From Pseudobutyrivibrio sp. (GTDB lineage: Bacteria > Bacillota > Clostridia > Lachnospirales > Lachnospiraceae): a stretch of DNA of 64,000 nucleotides. The notes beneath the pieces are model-generated. The model saw only the letters and a list, made by a program, of their open reading frames with translations, did not search any database and had not been told where the DNA came from. Below are positions 10,421-20,439 of the stretch, piece by piece. The stretch's first letter is position 1. Every line of letters starts with the position of its first letter. The stretch covers positions 1-64,000 of the forward strand of contig NZ_SVEV01000006.1 in assembly GCF_015057185.1 (NCBI RefSeq), in the 5' to 3' direction. The translations under genes were made by a program, and so were the position numbers.

Positions 10421-11272
10421 TGCTGTCATACCATCTATAATATATTTCTGGAAGATAAGGAAGATTACAAAAATAGGCAATATTCCAAACATTGAACCAG
10501 CAATAAGCACATCATAGTTATTACCATATGGTGTGAGCAAAGTATTAAGTCCAATAGGAAGAGTAAACTTTTCTGCACCCTTTAGTACTAAAAGTGGCCA
10601 AAGGATTGCGTTCCAGTTACCCATAGCAGAAAGAATACCCATAGAAGCAAAAGCTGGTTTTGCAAGTGGAAGGATAATCTTTACCGAAATACCATACTCT
10701 GAGCATCCATCAATTCTAGCTGCATCTAGCAGATCTTTTGGTAGTCCTGATAAATATTGTTTGAAGAAGAAAATTGTAGATGCGTTACAAAATCCTATAA
10801 TCATAACTCCCACATATGTATCAATGAGCTTTAAAGCGATTATCTCTTTGTACAATGGAAGCATTAATATTTCAAAAGGAACCATCATTGTTGCCAAAAC
10901 TATTGTAAACAAAAGATTCTTAAATTTAAAGTTATACATTGAGATTCCGTAGGCAACAAAGTAGCAAACAAAAAGTGTGATAACTACTGAGAGGATACAG
11001 ATAACCAGAGAGTTTTTATACCACATAAAATACTTCTGGCTATCTGCATTTCCAGAAAAGAGATACAAGTAGTTGTCAAGGTTCATGGTGGATAAATCTA
11101 AATCAATAGATAATCCCCTTCTGATAAGCTCCTTGCCTGGTCTGAAGGATGCCAACAAACCGGCAAATACTGGGAATAATATAATTAAACTAAGAATAAG
11201 GAAAAATCCTGTTGCTAGAATACTTCCAATTTTAATCTTAGGAGATGAACTCATTGTCTTTTCTTTTGACAT
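10403..11272 (-). CDS. Carbohydrate ABC transporter permease (AraQ/MalG type)
   Basis: Binding-protein-dependent permease motif DAARIDGCSEYGISVKIILPLAKPAFASMGI. Start MSKEKTM behind AGGAGG. Confidence 0.93.
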   Translation of the reverse strand: MSKEKTMSSSPKIKIGSILATGFFLILSLIILFPVFAGLLASFRPGKELIRRGLSIDLDLSTMNLDNYLYLFSGNADSQKYFMWYKNSLVICILSVVITLFVCYFVAYGISMYNFKFKNLLFTIVLATMMVPFEILMLPLYKEIIALKLIDTYVGVMIIGFCNASTIFFFKQYLSGLPKDLLDAARIDGCSEYGISVKIILPLAKPAFASMGILSAMGNWNAILWPLLVLKGAEKFTLPIGLNTLLTPYGNNYDVLIAGSMFGILPIFVIFLIFQKYIIDGMTAGAVKG

Positions 11273-11273
11273 A

Positions 11274-12170
11274 TTATTTCTCCTCCTTTTTGAAAGTACC
11301 ATTTAGTATAAGCTGAGCGAAGTTTATGATAAGTGCAACCACAAGGAGCACAACACCAACTGCGCAGGCATAGCCCATATCATTTTTCTCTATACCACGT
11401 TTGTACAAGTAACCTACAATAGTAAGGCCTATGTTGTTAGGTGATGAGTTACCTGCCCAAAGCATGTAAGACTCTAAGAACATTGCAAGTCCAGCATAAA
11501 CAGAAATAGTTAATACATATACTGTAGTTGGCTTTAACAATGGCAATGTTACATATAAGAATTTCTGCCAACCTGATGCCCCATCAATGTCTGCTGCTTC
11601 ATATAAAGAACTGTCAATTGATTTCAAACCAGACAGGAAATATAGCATGTTGACGCCTGTCCATCTCCAGCAGGCAACAATTAATAAAGCAAGCATTCCT
11701 GACCAGCCCATTTTTAACCATTTATATGTTCCAAGGCCTAAAGCCGCTGTAATCATGTTCATCTGACCTGTTGTATACTCTGTAAACATCAGGCGGAATA
11801 ATGTACCAGAAATAACTACTGATGTTAATGCTGGCATGTAGAGAACAGCCTTCCATACGCCCTTAGCTTTTACCAAGTTGCTATCCATAAGTACTGCAAA
11901 GAGCATTGGGAATGGAATCAAAAGAACTAACGTGAAAAACATGTATTTAATACTGTTCCAAACCGCAATATGGAAAACATTATCTTTCAACAATTTTGTG
12001 TAATTATCAAAACCTACCCAATCTGTTGTGATTGCCCCGATATCCTGAAAACTCATTGTAAAAGCAGTGATTAGGGGGTAAACCCAAAAGAAAGCAAAAC
12101 TAAGAATAAAAGGTACTACGAAAACGTATGGTGCTACCTTCTGAGAATAAATAAAGTTTTTAACCTTCAT
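11274..12170 (-). CDS. Carbohydrate ABC transporter permease (AraP/MalF type)
   Basis: YEAADIDGASGWQKFLYVTLPLLKPTTVYV EAA loop, six TM segments. Confidence 0.93.
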   Translation of the reverse strand: MKVKNFIYSQKVAPYVFVVPFILSFAFFWVYPLITAFTMSFQDIGAITTDWVGFDNYTKLLKDNVFHIAVWNSIKYMFFTLVLLIPFPMLFAVLMDSNLVKAKGVWKAVLYMPALTSVVISGTLFRLMFTEYTTGQMNMITAALGLGTYKWLKMGWSGMLALLIVACWRWTGVNMLYFLSGLKSIDSSLYEAADIDGASGWQKFLYVTLPLLKPTTVYVLTISVYAGLAMFLESYMLWAGNSSPNNIGLTIVGYLYKRGIEKNDMGYACAVGVVLLVVALIINFAQLILNGTFKKEEK

Positions 12171-12197
12171 AATGCACCTTTCCTCATTTTTAAAATA

Positions 12198-12223
12198 GGG
12201 ATGCCTGCCTAGGCCGGCATCCC
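12198..12223 (-). repeat. Intercistronic hairpin between the binding-protein and permease genes
   Basis: GGGATGCC-tgcctaggcc-GGCATCCC, no strong T-run; common position for differential mRNA stability. Confidence 0.7.
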
Positions 12224-12237
12224 TTCAAAAGCATTTC

Positions 12238-13650
12238 CTATTGTTCCATATCCACTGCGTCCTGTGCCTCTTGAAGAGCATCATCTACTGAATATGAAGG
12301 GTCTTCTAACACTTCATTTAATGTTGTTGTGCAGAAGTACTCATTGATTGTTGGGCTAATAGATACAACAGAAATCTTTCCAATGTTATCCATTCCTATC
12401 TCGTTAAGTACATCATATGGGTAGTTGATGAAGAACTGATTGTATTGGTTTGCATCATCATGAGCAAATGCATCATCGCTCCAAAGTGCTGCGTTACATA
12501 CGTCAAATCCAAGTGTATCCCAGATGTGCTGCTCACCTTCCTCTGACATCTTTGCCCAGCAAAGGAATTCTGCTGCAAGGTCTGTGTTTTCAGACTGCTG
12601 TGTTACTACTGTACCAGTACCACCGATACCTACTGAGCACTTCTGGCCTTTTTCGAATACAGGACACTTAGCAATGTACCAGTTACCCTTTTCCTCTTCC
12701 ATGTAGTTTGTGAAACGTGACATGTACCACATAGCCTTAGGGAATGAAACAACGTTGTGATCCATGATGTTCTGGAAACCAGCCTCAAGATCAATATGTC
12801 CGTCTGGTGAAACCTCAGCGAAGCCTGAGTTTAACCAATCCTGCTGCATTGTAAGCATTTTCTTAACTGAGTCTAACTGAACATTTGCTGGATCATCAAA
12901 ACCACCTGTCCAGTCATCACCGTACTCAGCCATTGCAAGCCAGAGCCAATCTACTCCGCCTGTATCAACACATGTGAAGTACTTGCCATCTTCGTTCATA
13001 GCTCCTAAGTACTCCTCACCAAGTGCCTGATAATCATCCCATGTCTCTACTGCATCGATCTTTGCAATAACCTCATCCTGTGAAAGTCCCATTGCCTCAG
13101 ACATTGCTGCTACGTTGTAGTACATAACTGTTGCACCTACGTGGTATGGTGCGCCGTAATAATTTCCATCTGAACCCTGATATGTCTCCATACGAGATGT
13201 AACCATTGTATCGAGATAATCAGCTGCATAATCATTTAATGGAACAAGCCACTGATCAAGACCTTCTACAACGTTAGGGAACTGACCAACTTCTACATCA
13301 CAGATATCTGGAGCTCCTGTACCTGACTCAAGCGCTGTAAGAAGCTTTGTGTGCATATCGCTGTATGGATATGTTGTACAAGTAATCTCAATAGTCTGAT
13401 CTGGATGCTGCTTATTCCACTCCTCTGCCATTACACCATAGTGCTGAGCATGAAGCTCTACGAAAGTCCACATTTCAAGATGAGTACCGTTTGAATCACC
13501 ATATGTATTAGTAACTACTTCCGATTCTGCTGTCTCCTCTTCTGTTGCTTCATCAGGATTAACCCCACCCTCAGAAGCTCCGCCACATCCAACAAATAGT
13601 GCTGTTGCCATTGATGTGCAAAGAAGCATACTGATTAATTTTTTCTTCAT
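12238..13650 (-). CDS. Carbohydrate ABC transporter substrate-binding lipoprotein
   Basis: Signal peptide with lipobox ALFVGCGG, extracellular binding protein family 1 features. Confidence 0.92.
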   Translation of the reverse strand: MKKKLISMLLCTSMATALFVGCGGASEGGVNPDEATEEETAESEVVTNTYGDSNGTHLEMWTFVELHAQHYGVMAEEWNKQHPDQTIEITCTTYPYSDMHTKLLTALESGTGAPDICDVEVGQFPNVVEGLDQWLVPLNDYAADYLDTMVTSRMETYQGSDGNYYGAPYHVGATVMYYNVAAMSEAMGLSQDEVIAKIDAVETWDDYQALGEEYLGAMNEDGKYFTCVDTGGVDWLWLAMAEYGDDWTGGFDDPANVQLDSVKKMLTMQQDWLNSGFAEVSPDGHIDLEAGFQNIMDHNVVSFPKAMWYMSRFTNYMEEEKGNWYIAKCPVFEKGQKCSVGIGGTGTVVTQQSENTDLAAEFLCWAKMSEEGEQHIWDTLGFDVCNAALWSDDAFAHDDANQYNQFFINYPYDVLNEIGMDNIGKISVVSISPTINEYFCTTTLNEVLEDPSYSVDDALQEAQDAVDMEQ

Positions 13651-13847
13651 TCTTCTCCTCCTTGATTTTCACATGTAAAGGTTATAAAGTTATACTGTTC
13701 GGCGTTAATAAATCAGCCGAGGCTTGTTAGCTAATCTATTAAACATCCAAATGGTTAACTGTTATGATTCAATTATATTATGCCAATAGCTTAAGTCAAT
13801 AATTATTTTAGATTTTTCTAAACTAATTTGATTTTTCTTTTAATCTC

Positions 13848-13873
13848 TCCAAATTGAACTAATAAAATTTGGA
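13848..13873. promoter_or_regulatory. Inverted repeat, candidate operator
   Basis: TCCAAATT-N10-AATTTGGA between divergent SBP and ArsR-like genes. Confidence 0.4.
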
Positions 13874-14048
13874 TATTTTCACTAATTCGTCACATTTTTC
13901 ACATTTTCGATAGGTTTAAGTAAAAGTATTCAATATTTTTCTATAACAAATCTCCTGTTTTTTCATTAAATTCATTTGACACTGTAAATGGGGAATTTTA
14001 TAATTATATAAAATATTATTATTTATTCTAAAAAGGAGAATAAGTGTT

Positions 14049-14969
14049 ATGATTCATATCACTTCCCTTGACGAAGGACTAGAACTTTTTAAAGCTTTGG
14101 GCTCTGATGTACGTATTCAAATATTAAATATACTATTAGAAAATGGACACATGAGTATGAACCAGCTGGCTACTCAGCTTAATCTTAGTAATGGCGCCCT
14201 TACAGGACACATTAAAAAGCTAGAAGAATGTGGTTTGATTTCCACATCCAATGAATCAGCCAGCCACGGAAATTCTAAGATTTGTTCAGTGATTCAGGAT
14301 AAAATTGTACTTGAAATAGAAAAACCTGTTGACCTATCAAATGTTTTTGCAACTTCTATAAAGGTTGGTCAATTCTCAAGCTTCAATGTTTGTCCTACAT
14401 GTGGTCTTGCTGACAGCTCTAGCGTTATTGGTGAAATCGATGATGCCAGATACTTTAGCCATCCAGATAGATTCAATGCTGATATCATTTGGTTTACAAA
14501 GGGCTATGTAGAATACACCTTGCCAAATCTTGTTCCTAGCAATAACGAGATTACACAGATTTCCATTTCCTTTGAGATTTCCTCAGAGGCCCCTGGTGTG
14601 GATGAGAATTGGCCTAGTGATATTTCTTTCTATCTCAATGATAAAAAGCTGGGTATGTGGACAAGCCCTGGTGATTTCGGTGGCGATATACTTGGTATGT
14701 TTACTCCTGATTGGTGGCCACAAAATTGGAATCAATACGGATTACTTAAGCTTTTAGTTGTTAACAGACATGGAACATTTATTGATGGTCTTAAAATTTC
14801 TGATTTGACTATCAGTGATTTAGCATTAGATTCAAGCACTCCTATTAATTTTAGAATTGCTGTAGATGATGATGCTGAGCATGTTGGTGGTGTTACTTTG
14901 TTTGGTAAATCCTTCGGAAATTACGGACAGGATATCAAAGTATCCCTCAGCTATATGCCTAAAAATTAA
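14049..14969 (+). CDS. ArsR-like winged-helix regulator with a large beta-rich C-terminal domain
   Basis: N-terminal HTH (LFKALGSDVRIQILNILLENGHMSMNQLATQLNLSNGALTGHIKKLEECGLI) joined to about 200 aa of beta-rich sequence. Confidence 0.75.
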   Translation: MIHITSLDEGLELFKALGSDVRIQILNILLENGHMSMNQLATQLNLSNGALTGHIKKLEECGLISTSNESASHGNSKICSVIQDKIVLEIEKPVDLSNVFATSIKVGQFSSFNVCPTCGLADSSSVIGEIDDARYFSHPDRFNADIIWFTKGYVEYTLPNLVPSNNEITQISISFEISSEAPGVDENWPSDISFYLNDKKLGMWTSPGDFGGDILGMFTPDWWPQNWNQYGLLKLLVVNRHGTFIDGLKISDLTISDLALDSSTPINFRIAVDDDAEHVGGVTLFGKSFGNYGQDIKVSLSYMPKN

Positions 14970-14978
14970 GCAAAATAA

Positions 14979-15019
14979 AACTCTCTTCTTGGATTTAATC
15001 CACCGAAGAGAGTTATTTT
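14979..15019 (+). terminator. Terminator
   Basis: AACTCTCTTC ... GAAGAGAGTT-ATTTTTT. Confidence 0.85.
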
Positions 15020-15289
15020 TTACCATTTTTTCTTTGGGCAGTGACTTGCAGCCATGGCCGCTCTCAGCTCAACATAGCAGCCGCAAGCCATGCATGTGCC
15101 AGCATTAAGTCTTTCACATTCTTTGCAGACTGCCAGGCGCTTTTCGTATATATCATCAGTCACCTGGTCAGCCTGCTTTAATGCAGATTTGTATTTTTCT
15201 ATCATTTCCATGTCTCCATCGATCATATCTCTAAGGAGACATCTGGTACAAACTCTATTTTCAATCATAGTTAAATACTGGTCTTCCAT
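15020..15289 (-). CDS. Small Cys-rich protein (DUF6171-like)
   Basis: CTRCLLRDM...CKECERLNAGTCMACGCYVELRAAMAASHCPKKKW; overlaps the GH43 3' end. Confidence 0.75.
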   Translation of the reverse strand: MEDQYLTMIENRVCTRCLLRDMIDGDMEMIEKYKSALKQADQVTDDIYEKRLAVCKECERLNAGTCMACGCYVELRAAMAASHCPKKKW

Positions 15290-16223
15290 CCACCCATCTT
15301 ATTTTCATAAGCATAGCATGACGATTCGGATTGTATAATGGATCACCTACAATTTCTGTCTCAGTACGAGCATGATATACCAGTATATCATTCCCCTCTT
15401 CATCCACTGTAAATGAGTTATGACCTGGGCCATATACCACATGCTCAGCAGATGAAGCAAGCACTGGATAGCGGGACTTTTTCCATGAAAGAGGGTCCAG
15501 TAAATCGCTATCTTCGCTGGTTTCAAGCATGCCCATACAGTAGTTGATTCCTGTATCACTTGCCGAATATGTCATAAAAATCTTTCCGTTTCTCTTGATT
15601 ACAGATGGGCCTTCGTTTACCCAAAAGCCGTGGCGCTCCCAATCGTAATCTGGAGTGGTGAGCAATACCTGGTCTGTTTCAAGAGTATATCCATTTTTCA
15701 TTCTGGCTATATAGAGATTTGAAATCTGTTTACCAACGCCAGTTTTTTCAGCCCAAATATAATACCAGCTTCCCTTATTTTCAAATACTGTGGCATCTAA
15801 AGAAAATGCCTCAAACGAAAACTCGTCGCTGTCTGCTCTAGTCATTTTGCCCTTTTCAATCCAAGGGTCAGTCATAGGATTATTTCCCTGACATTCTAAC
15901 ACATATGGACGTATTTTCCATATATCTTCTACTTCGCCACCAGCATAATAAATGTACCATTTTCCAAAGAGAAAATGTATTTCAGGTGCCCAAATATGCT
16001 TGCTCATTGGACCAGTCTCATGCTTATGCCAAACTTCTACTTCCTTGGCATCCTGAAGTCCTTCTAAGGTATCGCTACATCTAAGGACTATCTTGTCATA
16101 TTCTGGCACTGAAGCGGTAAAATAGTATTTCCCGTCAGTGTGCCTATATACATAAGGATCCGCTCGCTGCAAAATCCATGGTTTGTTGTACTTAAAATCC
16201 TTATCCAAATCTATATCCTCCAA
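15261..16223 (-). CDS. Glycoside hydrolase family 43
   Basis: Five-bladed propeller motifs RADPYVYRHTDGKYYFTASVPEYD, IWAPEIHFLFGKWYIYYAGG, NEGPSVIKRNGKIFMTYSAS, VYGPGHNSF. Confidence 0.92.
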   Translation of the reverse strand: MEDIDLDKDFKYNKPWILQRADPYVYRHTDGKYYFTASVPEYDKIVLRCSDTLEGLQDAKEVEVWHKHETGPMSKHIWAPEIHFLFGKWYIYYAGGEVEDIWKIRPYVLECQGNNPMTDPWIEKGKMTRADSDEFSFEAFSLDATVFENKGSWYYIWAEKTGVGKQISNLYIARMKNGYTLETDQVLLTTPDYDWERHGFWVNEGPSVIKRNGKIFMTYSASDTGINYCMGMLETSEDSDLLDPLSWKKSRYPVLASSAEHVVYGPGHNSFTVDEEGNDILVYHARTETEIVGDPLYNPNRHAMLMKIRWVDGRPVFNYD

Positions 16224-16232
16224 ATTTCTCCT

Positions 16233-17762
16233 CTAGAGAATCAACCTCGTTCCCCATAAACTCTCATTTTCCCCTACAGCAGAGAATGTCATAACCTCAT
16301 TGTCGCCTTCATCTAGCATTTCACAGAACACTCCACTGTAATTAACTTGGTCAATTGTAATATTCATGTAATAAGTGCCATCTTGCATTTCCCATGTACC
16401 TGTTATGCCGTCACCTTCACAGGTGCCATCATCATTTAGATACAAAATCTTTGGATTTGCTATATCACTAGAAATATCAGTACCTTGATTTATTATGAAA
16501 TATCTGCCAACTACCTGGTCCTTGGAATATCCAGTCTCAGATACAGTTTCTCCCTTAGTCTGATATGGTAAATCGCATGGCCAGCCTTCTGCATTCATAA
16601 GCATTTGATGGACTCTAGGAGAATGATTTTCTCCGCCATCATTAAATCTGGTATGATAAACTAAATAGATTTTGCCATCTGAGTCTATAAATGCCGAGTT
16701 ATGACCTGTTGCCATGTATGCCATTTCTAAGCTTGGAAGCTTGTAATTTCCTGATAATTTCAAACCATAGTCCTGATGCATAGCGCTTTTTCCAGGGTAC
16801 TTTCCATTCATATCAACATATTCACCATCTACTGTTTTAGAGCGGAAAACTCTAATCTGATAGCCGCCAGTGCTTGTTAGCCCACCATAAGAAACAAAGA
16901 GATAATAGTAATCTGTGGCTTCGTCATACATAATGTATGGACCTTCAATAGAGATATGACCGCCGCCTAAAAGCTTTTTGCCAAAATATGGGTCCACGTT
17001 ATTATCAGGATCTGCTTCGGGGTGTATAACTAGACCGGTATTTGGGTCTAATTCAAGCAGATATATTCCTCCTGACCATGAACCATAGGTCATCCACATA
17101 CGGCCATCTTTGTCATAAAAAACAGTAGGATCAATCGCATTAGGATAATCCTCATAGTTGTAAGCACCAGCCTTTATATAGTTCTTTTTTGCATAGTCCT
17201 CATCCACATAATCATATACATCAGTAGCGTCTATTGTATGCATATTAAAGCCTGAATATATAAGAGGTCCCTGCCATTCAAAAGGTCCCTCTGGTGATGT
17301 GGATGTACCATAGCAAAGATTTGATGCATTAAAGGTGCTAGTGGTGCAATAGTACATGTAATATAGGCCTGTGGTTTCGTTATAAATAACATCCGGTGCC
17401 CACACATGGGTTCCGCCGTCATCTGTTGGAATCAAACTGTCCTTTGAGCCTGAATACGCAAAGGCCTGGTCTGCCACATCATAAATCTGTCCATAGACAG
17501 GATTTGTACTAGAATAGCCATTGCCAATATATTCCCAATTAAGTAAATCAGTGCTTTTTGCAGCTGTCATATGGGAACCATAAATATAATATGTGCCGTC
17601 AACTTCTAAAATAGATGGATCGTGGACTGAAACGCCCGAAGAGACATTGCCAGTAGCAATATCATCATAGTTCACCGTGAAATTCTTTTCCTCTGAGCCT
17701 GAGCACGCCACAAGACTTCCCATCATAGAAATCGCCAAAACACATGAAAAAAGCTTTTTCAC
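16233..17762 (-). CDS. GH43 arabinan endo-1,5-alpha-L-arabinosidase-like lipoprotein
   Basis: Lipobox SLVACSG, VHDPSILEVDGTYYIYGSHM, HVWAPDVIYNETTGLYYMYYCT, EGPYIMYDEATDYYYLFVSYGGL. Confidence 0.92.
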   Translation of the reverse strand: MKKLFSCVLAISMMGSLVACSGSEEKNFTVNYDDIATGNVSSGVSVHDPSILEVDGTYYIYGSHMTAAKSTDLLNWEYIGNGYSSTNPVYGQIYDVADQAFAYSGSKDSLIPTDDGGTHVWAPDVIYNETTGLYYMYYCTTSTFNASNLCYGTSTSPEGPFEWQGPLIYSGFNMHTIDATDVYDYVDEDYAKKNYIKAGAYNYEDYPNAIDPTVFYDKDGRMWMTYGSWSGGIYLLELDPNTGLVIHPEADPDNNVDPYFGKKLLGGGHISIEGPYIMYDEATDYYYLFVSYGGLTSTGGYQIRVFRSKTVDGEYVDMNGKYPGKSAMHQDYGLKLSGNYKLPSLEMAYMATGHNSAFIDSDGKIYLVYHTRFNDGGENHSPRVHQMLMNAEGWPCDLPYQTKGETVSETGYSKDQVVGRYFIINQGTDISSDIANPKILYLNDDGTCEGDGITGTWEMQDGTYYMNITIDQVNYSGVFCEMLDEGDNEVMTFSAVGENESLWGTRLIL

Positions 17763-17916
17763 GTGCTGTCCTCCTATTAATTATCCTGTGACCCAAACAT
17801 CAAGCCTCATTAATTATGTTGGATCTACGATGTATTTAGTGTACCAAATACATGAAGAGTTTACAAGATTTATTTTAATTATTTCTAAATTATTTTACAT
17901 AATTATTAATTCTTGC

Positions 17917-17944
17917 TAAAAAAATGGCTACCATAAGGTAGCCA
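17917..17944 (-). terminator. Terminator of araD
   Basis: TGGCTACC-ataa-GGTAGCCA with a T-run on the minus strand. Confidence 0.85.
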
Positions 17945-17969
17945 CTAAAAAGAGAAGGTTAATAATTTT

Positions 17970-18665
17970 CTAATTTTGTCCGTAATAAGCATTTGCACCG
18001 TGCTTACGATTAAAATGCTTATCTCTAATGCAATCTGGTGCAGGAGCAACCTGAGCATTTACCTGTTCTGTGAAAAGCGCCATTTTTGCTACTTCCTCAA
18101 GAACAACTGCGTTGTAAACTGCCTGATCCGCATCCTTGCCCCATGTGAAAGGTCCGTGGTTCTTGCAAATTACGCCAGGAACATATTTTGTATTGATACC
18201 TCTTTCCTCAAATGTCTCAATAATTACTTTTCCTGTGTTTACCTCATATGCTGCATCAATTTCCTCTGGGGTAAGGTTTCTTGTGCATGGAATAGGTCCA
18301 CAGAAATAATCTGCATGTGTTGTGCCGTAAAGAGGAATATCTCTACCAGCCTGTGCCCAAGCAACTGCATAAGTAGAATGAGTATGTACGATACCACCAA
18401 TATTATCGTATTTCTTGTAGAGCTCAACATGAGTAGCAGTATCTGAGCTTGGCTTATATTTGCCTTCTACTACTTCACCATCTAGATTTACAAGTACCAT
18501 ATCCTCTGGCTTTAAATTTTCGTATTCAACACCTGAAGGTTTGATGGCAAAAATTCCGCTCTCGCGGTCAATACCTGAAACATTTCCCCAAGTGTAGGTT
18601 ACAAGACCCCTCTTAGGAAGCTCCATGTTTGCTTCATAAACCTGTTTCTTTAATTCTTCTAACAT
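17970..18665 (-). CDS. araD: L-ribulose-5-phosphate 4-epimerase
   Basis: Class II aldolase family, [61 protein letters not shown]. Confidence 0.96.
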   Translation of the reverse strand: MLEELKKQVYEANMELPKRGLVTYTWGNVSGIDRESGIFAIKPSGVEYENLKPEDMVLVNLDGEVVEGKYKPSSDTATHVELYKKYDNIGGIVHTHSTYAVAWAQAGRDIPLYGTTHADYFCGPIPCTRNLTPEEIDAAYEVNTGKVIIETFEERGINTKYVPGVICKNHGPFTWGKDADQAVYNAVVLEEVAKMALFTEQVNAQVAPAPDCIRDKHFNRKHGANAYYGQN

Positions 18666-18722
18666 TTCTAATCTCCTATCTACGCTATAAGAATACAGCC
18701 TAGCATCTTTGAAATATTTTAA

Positions 18723-18812
18723 TGCTGGTAGGTATCAATCTCTATGTGTTGCTCAAGCGAAGTATTCCACGCTGAGCGGAGTAACATCATAGGATTGAGA
18801 CCGTAACCAGCA
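18723..18812 (-). repeat. Structured intergenic element, family B copy 3
   Basis: Minus strand TGCTGGTTACGGTCTCAATCC...CTCCGCTC...CTTGAG...GAGATTGATACCTACCAGCA; closed by paired ends and shared with 30430 and 32321. Confidence 0.85.
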
Positions 18813-18819
18813 GCTTAAA

Positions 18820-20415
18820 CTATCGCCAAGATTCTACGGCTGCAGCTTCAGCTTTAAGTGCTTTTTTGTATTCTACAATCCACTCGTCGTAGCCTTTAAC
18901 CATCTCTGGGTCTGGCTCCATTGTAGTAGACTCCTGTCCTGCAAACACTCTTTCATCAAGGTAATTCTGTAATGACTGATCCTTGTTATCGCGGATACAG
19001 TAGTTTGCAAGAACTGCCATACCCCATGCACCGCCTTCACCTGCTGTTGCCATAACAGTGATAGGCGCATTGAGGGCAGCTGCAAGAACTGACTGGCCTA
19101 CCCCCTTTGTCTTGAAGAATCCGCCGTGACCTGTGATTGATTTGATTGTAACCTTTTCTTCCTTGAGAAGAATATCATTTCCAATCTTGAGTACACCAAG
19201 TGCTCCATAAAGGTTAGAACGCATAAAGTTAGCAAGGCTAAACTTTGCATCTGGCTTTCTAACTATCATTGGACGTCCTTCGTTTACACCAACTACTGGC
19301 TCGCCACCAAAATAGTTAAATGAAACTACACCGCCGCAATTATTATCCTCTGTAAGGGCTTTACGGTAAAGTGTACCATAAATATCATTCATAGATACAT
19401 CGATTCCGAATGCATCAGCAAATTCCTTGAAAATGCCAACCCATGAATTTAAATCAGATGTACAGTTATTGCAGTGAACCATAGCTACAGCCTCACCAGT
19501 TGGAGTTGTAACCATATCGATTTCCTCATGTGGTTTTGAAAGTGCTTTATCCAAAACTACCATTGAGAATACAGATGTACCTGCAGAAACATTACCTGTT
19601 CCTACAGAAACAGCGTTTGTTGCAACCATACCTGTGCCAGCGTCACCCTCTGGTGGAGCAAGTGGGCAGCCTGCCTCTAATTCTCCTGTTGGATCAAGAA
19701 GCTTTGCACCTTCTTCTGTAAGTACACCAGCATCATCTCCTGCAACAAGTACCTGTGGAAGTAAATCCTCTACCTTTGTATTAATGCCATGAGCTGCTGC
19801 AAGCTTATTGAATTTTTCAAGCATTGCCTTGTCATACTGGCATGTTTTTGAATCAATAGGGAACATTCCAGATGCCTCACCGACACCTGCAACCTTCTTT
19901 CCTGTCATCTTGTAGTGTACATAGCAAGCTAATGTCATAAAGTAAGCTACATTTTTAACATGTGGCTCCTTATTTAAAATACACTGATAGTAGTGAGAAA
20001 TGCTCCAACGCTGAGGCATGTTAAAGTTTAACTCCTTGCTAAGCTCTGCTGCTGCCTCGCCTGTAATTGTATTTCTCCATGTTCTAAATGGAACTAAAAG
20101 ATTATCATCTTTGTCAAATGCAAGATAACCGTGCATCATGGCAGAGAATCCGATTGCCCCAAGCTTTGTAAGCTTAACATCAAATTTGTTGTAAACGTCT
20201 TGCTTTAGTTTTCCGTAGCAATCCTGAAGGCCTTCCCATACCTCCTCCAAAGGATATGTCCAGATGCCATTATCTAAATGGTTTTCCCATTCATGGTCAC
20301 CCTGGGCTAAAACCTTATTGTCCTCATCTACAAGGACTGCTTTGATTCTTGTGGAACCAAATTCGATACCAAGGGCGGTTTTCTTTCCCTCGGCAATCAC
20401 TTCATTAATGTTCAT
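18820..20415 (-). CDS. araB: Ribulokinase
   Basis: FGGY kinase, ALGIEFGSTRIKAVLVDEDNKVLAQG, GDAGTGMVATNAVSVGTGNVSAGTS. Confidence 0.93.
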   Translation of the reverse strand: MNINEVIAEGKKTALGIEFGSTRIKAVLVDEDNKVLAQGDHEWENHLDNGIWTYPLEEVWEGLQDCYGKLKQDVYNKFDVKLTKLGAIGFSAMMHGYLAFDKDDNLLVPFRTWRNTITGEAAAELSKELNFNMPQRWSISHYYQCILNKEPHVKNVAYFMTLACYVHYKMTGKKVAGVGEASGMFPIDSKTCQYDKAMLEKFNKLAAAHGINTKVEDLLPQVLVAGDDAGVLTEEGAKLLDPTGELEAGCPLAPPEGDAGTGMVATNAVSVGTGNVSAGTSVFSMVVLDKALSKPHEEIDMVTTPTGEAVAMVHCNNCTSDLNSWVGIFKEFADAFGIDVSMNDIYGTLYRKALTEDNNCGGVVSFNYFGGEPVVGVNEGRPMIVRKPDAKFSLANFMRSNLYGALGVLKIGNDILLKEEKVTIKSITGHGGFFKTKGVGQSVLAAALNAPITVMATAGEGGAWGMAVLANYCIRDNKDQSLQNYLDERVFAGQESTTMEPDPEMVKGYDEWIVEYKKALKAEAAAVESWR

Positions 20416-20439
20416 AATAATTTCCCCCATAGATTTATT

